Below the pieces are notes generated by a model. That model searched no databases. It was not told where the DNA came from and saw only the letters and a program-made list of their open reading frames with translations. Below, one piece after another: positions 13,432 through 14,346 of a stretch of DNA of 14,346 nt (position 1 is the stretch's first letter; the number at the start of each line of letters is the position of its first letter). Both the position numbers and the translations under genes were made by a program. Location of the stretch: the NCBI GenBank assembly GCA_028718575.1, contig JAQULN010000022.1:1-14346 (forward strand), read 5' to 3'. The DNA comes from Candidatus Krumholzibacteriia bacterium (GTDB lineage: Bacteria; Krumholzibacteriota; Krumholzibacteriia; LZORAL124-64-63).

Positions 13432-14346
13432 GTGAGCGTCGACACCAAGGACAGAAGCGGCTTCGGTAATGAGGATCTTCTGGAAGATCTGAACCTCGAC
13501 GCTGCCCTGGACAACAACCCGGATATGGATCTCGACCTGGACAAGCTGCTGCAGGCCGATCCACAGGACAACGAGATCCGCGGCCCGAAGACCTACGACT
13601 TCAACCGACCTCACAGCATCTCGCGCCGCTTCACTCAGAATCTACAGAACGTCGCCGAACAATTCGCGCGCAACGCGACGGTGAATCTGACCAGTCTGCT
13701 CCGCGCCAACGTGGTCGTCGATTTCCAGGGCGTGGCGCTGCGGACCTGCGGCGAGTACCGTGCGACTCTGCCGCGCGTGACGTGCCTGACTGCTCTGACC
13801 ATGCGTCCGCTGAACGGTCATATGTTGGTCAACCTCGATCCGAGCCTCTGCTTCGTCGTACTCAAGAAACTGATGGGCGGCCGGCCCGATGGCGAGGAGA
13901 AGATCAGACCGTTCACCGAGATCGAGCGCGGAATATTCCAGTACTTCGTCGGCCGCATCCTCGATCTGCTGCGGATCGCGGCCGGCAAGCTGGTCGAGCT
14001 GCACCCGGAACTCGTCGCCCTGGAGAACAATCCGGACTACATCACGGGAGTCCCCGGCGGCGAGACGCTCGCGGTGCTGCGTTTCCGTCTGCGGCTCGAG
14101 GCGGTCGAGGGCGCTCTGGATCTGGCGTTCCCGCTCTCGGCGTTTACGCCGGTCCGCGACGTGTTCGATCCCGAAGAGTGCCGCGAGATGCGATCGCCGC
14201 AGGAAATGCAGCAAGACCGGCGGCAGATCATGGACCTCGTTCAGGGAACAAGCAGTGAGCTGGTGGTTCAGCTCGGCGAATTGTCGCTGGGGCTGGACCA
14301 GGTCCTGTCGCTGCGGGAAGGCGACCTGTTGCATCTGCCGCAGACC
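13432..14346 (+). CDS. fliM: Flagellar motor switch protein FliM, C-terminus beyond the window
   Basis: FliM forms the C ring, binds phospho-CheY with its N-terminal peptide, FliG with its middle domain and FliN through its C-domain. The frame stays open for 305 residues to the window end, so only a few tens of residues are missing. KTYDFNRPHSISRRFTQN (53-70) opens the core. The CheC-like middle domain contains RPLNGHMLVNLDPSLCFVVL and LMGGRPDGEE, where the usual GGxG is altered. PFTEIERGIFQYF follows, and the start of a SpoA domain (GELSLGLDQVLSLREGDLLH) closes the visible part. The N-terminus lacks a leading LSQxEIDALL; a similar DLDKLLQAD lies at 35-43. GTG 13432 is the only standard in-frame start after the fliL stop and has a weak GGCGGAG upstream. 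fliN normally follows. Confidence 0.95.
   Translation, partial: MSVDTKDRSGFGNEDLLEDLNLDAALDNNPDMDLDLDKLLQADPQDNEIRGPKTYDFNRPHSISRRFTQNLQNVAEQFARNATVNLTSLLRANVVVDFQGVALRTCGEYRATLPRVTCLTALTMRPLNGHMLVNLDPSLCFVVLKKLMGGRPDGEEKIRPFTEIERGIFQYFVGRILDLLRIAAGKLVELHPELVALENNPDYITGVPGGETLAVLRFRLRLEAVEGALDLAFPLSAFTPVRDVFDPEECREMRSPQEMQQDRRQIMDLVQGTSSELVVQLGELSLGLDQVLSLREGDLLHLPQT

Noticed and set aside
1..14346. CRISPR arrays, insertion sequences, tRNA genes or a novel defence or mobile system
   Set aside because: No spaced direct repeats, transposase-like frames, terminal repeats or tRNA-like folds were seen; the strand is filled by standard flagellar genes.

Overview
The window is a stretch of high-GC bacterial DNA (roughly two-thirds G+C by eye) that lies entirely inside one flagellar biosynthesis locus. 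Every supported gene is on the + strand, gaps are short, and several genes overlap. The order is flgB(3' end)-flgC-fliE-fliF-fliG-fliH-fliI-fliJ-(MotE/YlxF-like)-fliK-flgD-flgE-flbD/swrD-motA-motB-fliL-fliM(5' part). This arrangement, with a MgtE-N protein between fliJ and fliK, a small FlbD/SwrD gene after flgE, and motAB-fliL-fliM following, is typical of large fla operons in deltaproteobacteria-grade lineages and also of Firmicutes-like operons. The composition and protein flavour suggest a GC-rich, deltaproteobacteria-like (Desulfobacterota, Myxococcota or a related phylum) environmental bacterium. That placement is inference; the window holds no taxonomic marker.

Layout: (1) 1-1042, proximal rod and rod-MS-ring adaptor genes (FlgB, FlgC, FliE). 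(2) 1077-3635, MS ring (FliF) and rotor switch protein (FliG). (3) 3616-6120, the soluble export ATPase complex (FliH, FliI, FliJ), whose genes overlap one another. (4) 6164-6679, an envelope-anchored MotE/YlxF-like protein. (5) 6680-10876, hook-length control (FliK), hook cap (FlgD) and an unusually long hook protein (FlgE, 687 aa). (6) 10939-13395, FlbD/SwrD, stator proteins MotA and MotB, and FliL. (7) 13432-end, switch/C-ring protein FliM, which runs off the window.

The products form one machine. FliF, FliG and FliM build the rotor; FliH, FliI and FliJ feed the type III export gate; FlgB, FlgC and FliE start the rod; FlgD caps and FlgE builds the hook while FliK measures it; MotA, MotB and FliL supply and tune torque. 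No promoter, transcription factor, RNA gene, mobile element or CRISPR array was recognised, and no gap exceeds 70 bases. No new multi-gene system was found. The points worth a second look are a duplicated module inside FlgE, coincident changes in the FliG and FliM contact motifs, an atypical FliM N-terminus, a 16-bp perfect palindrome before the MotE-like gene, strong hairpins in fliH and after flgE, and an in-frame stop at the very start of the window in the flgB frame.
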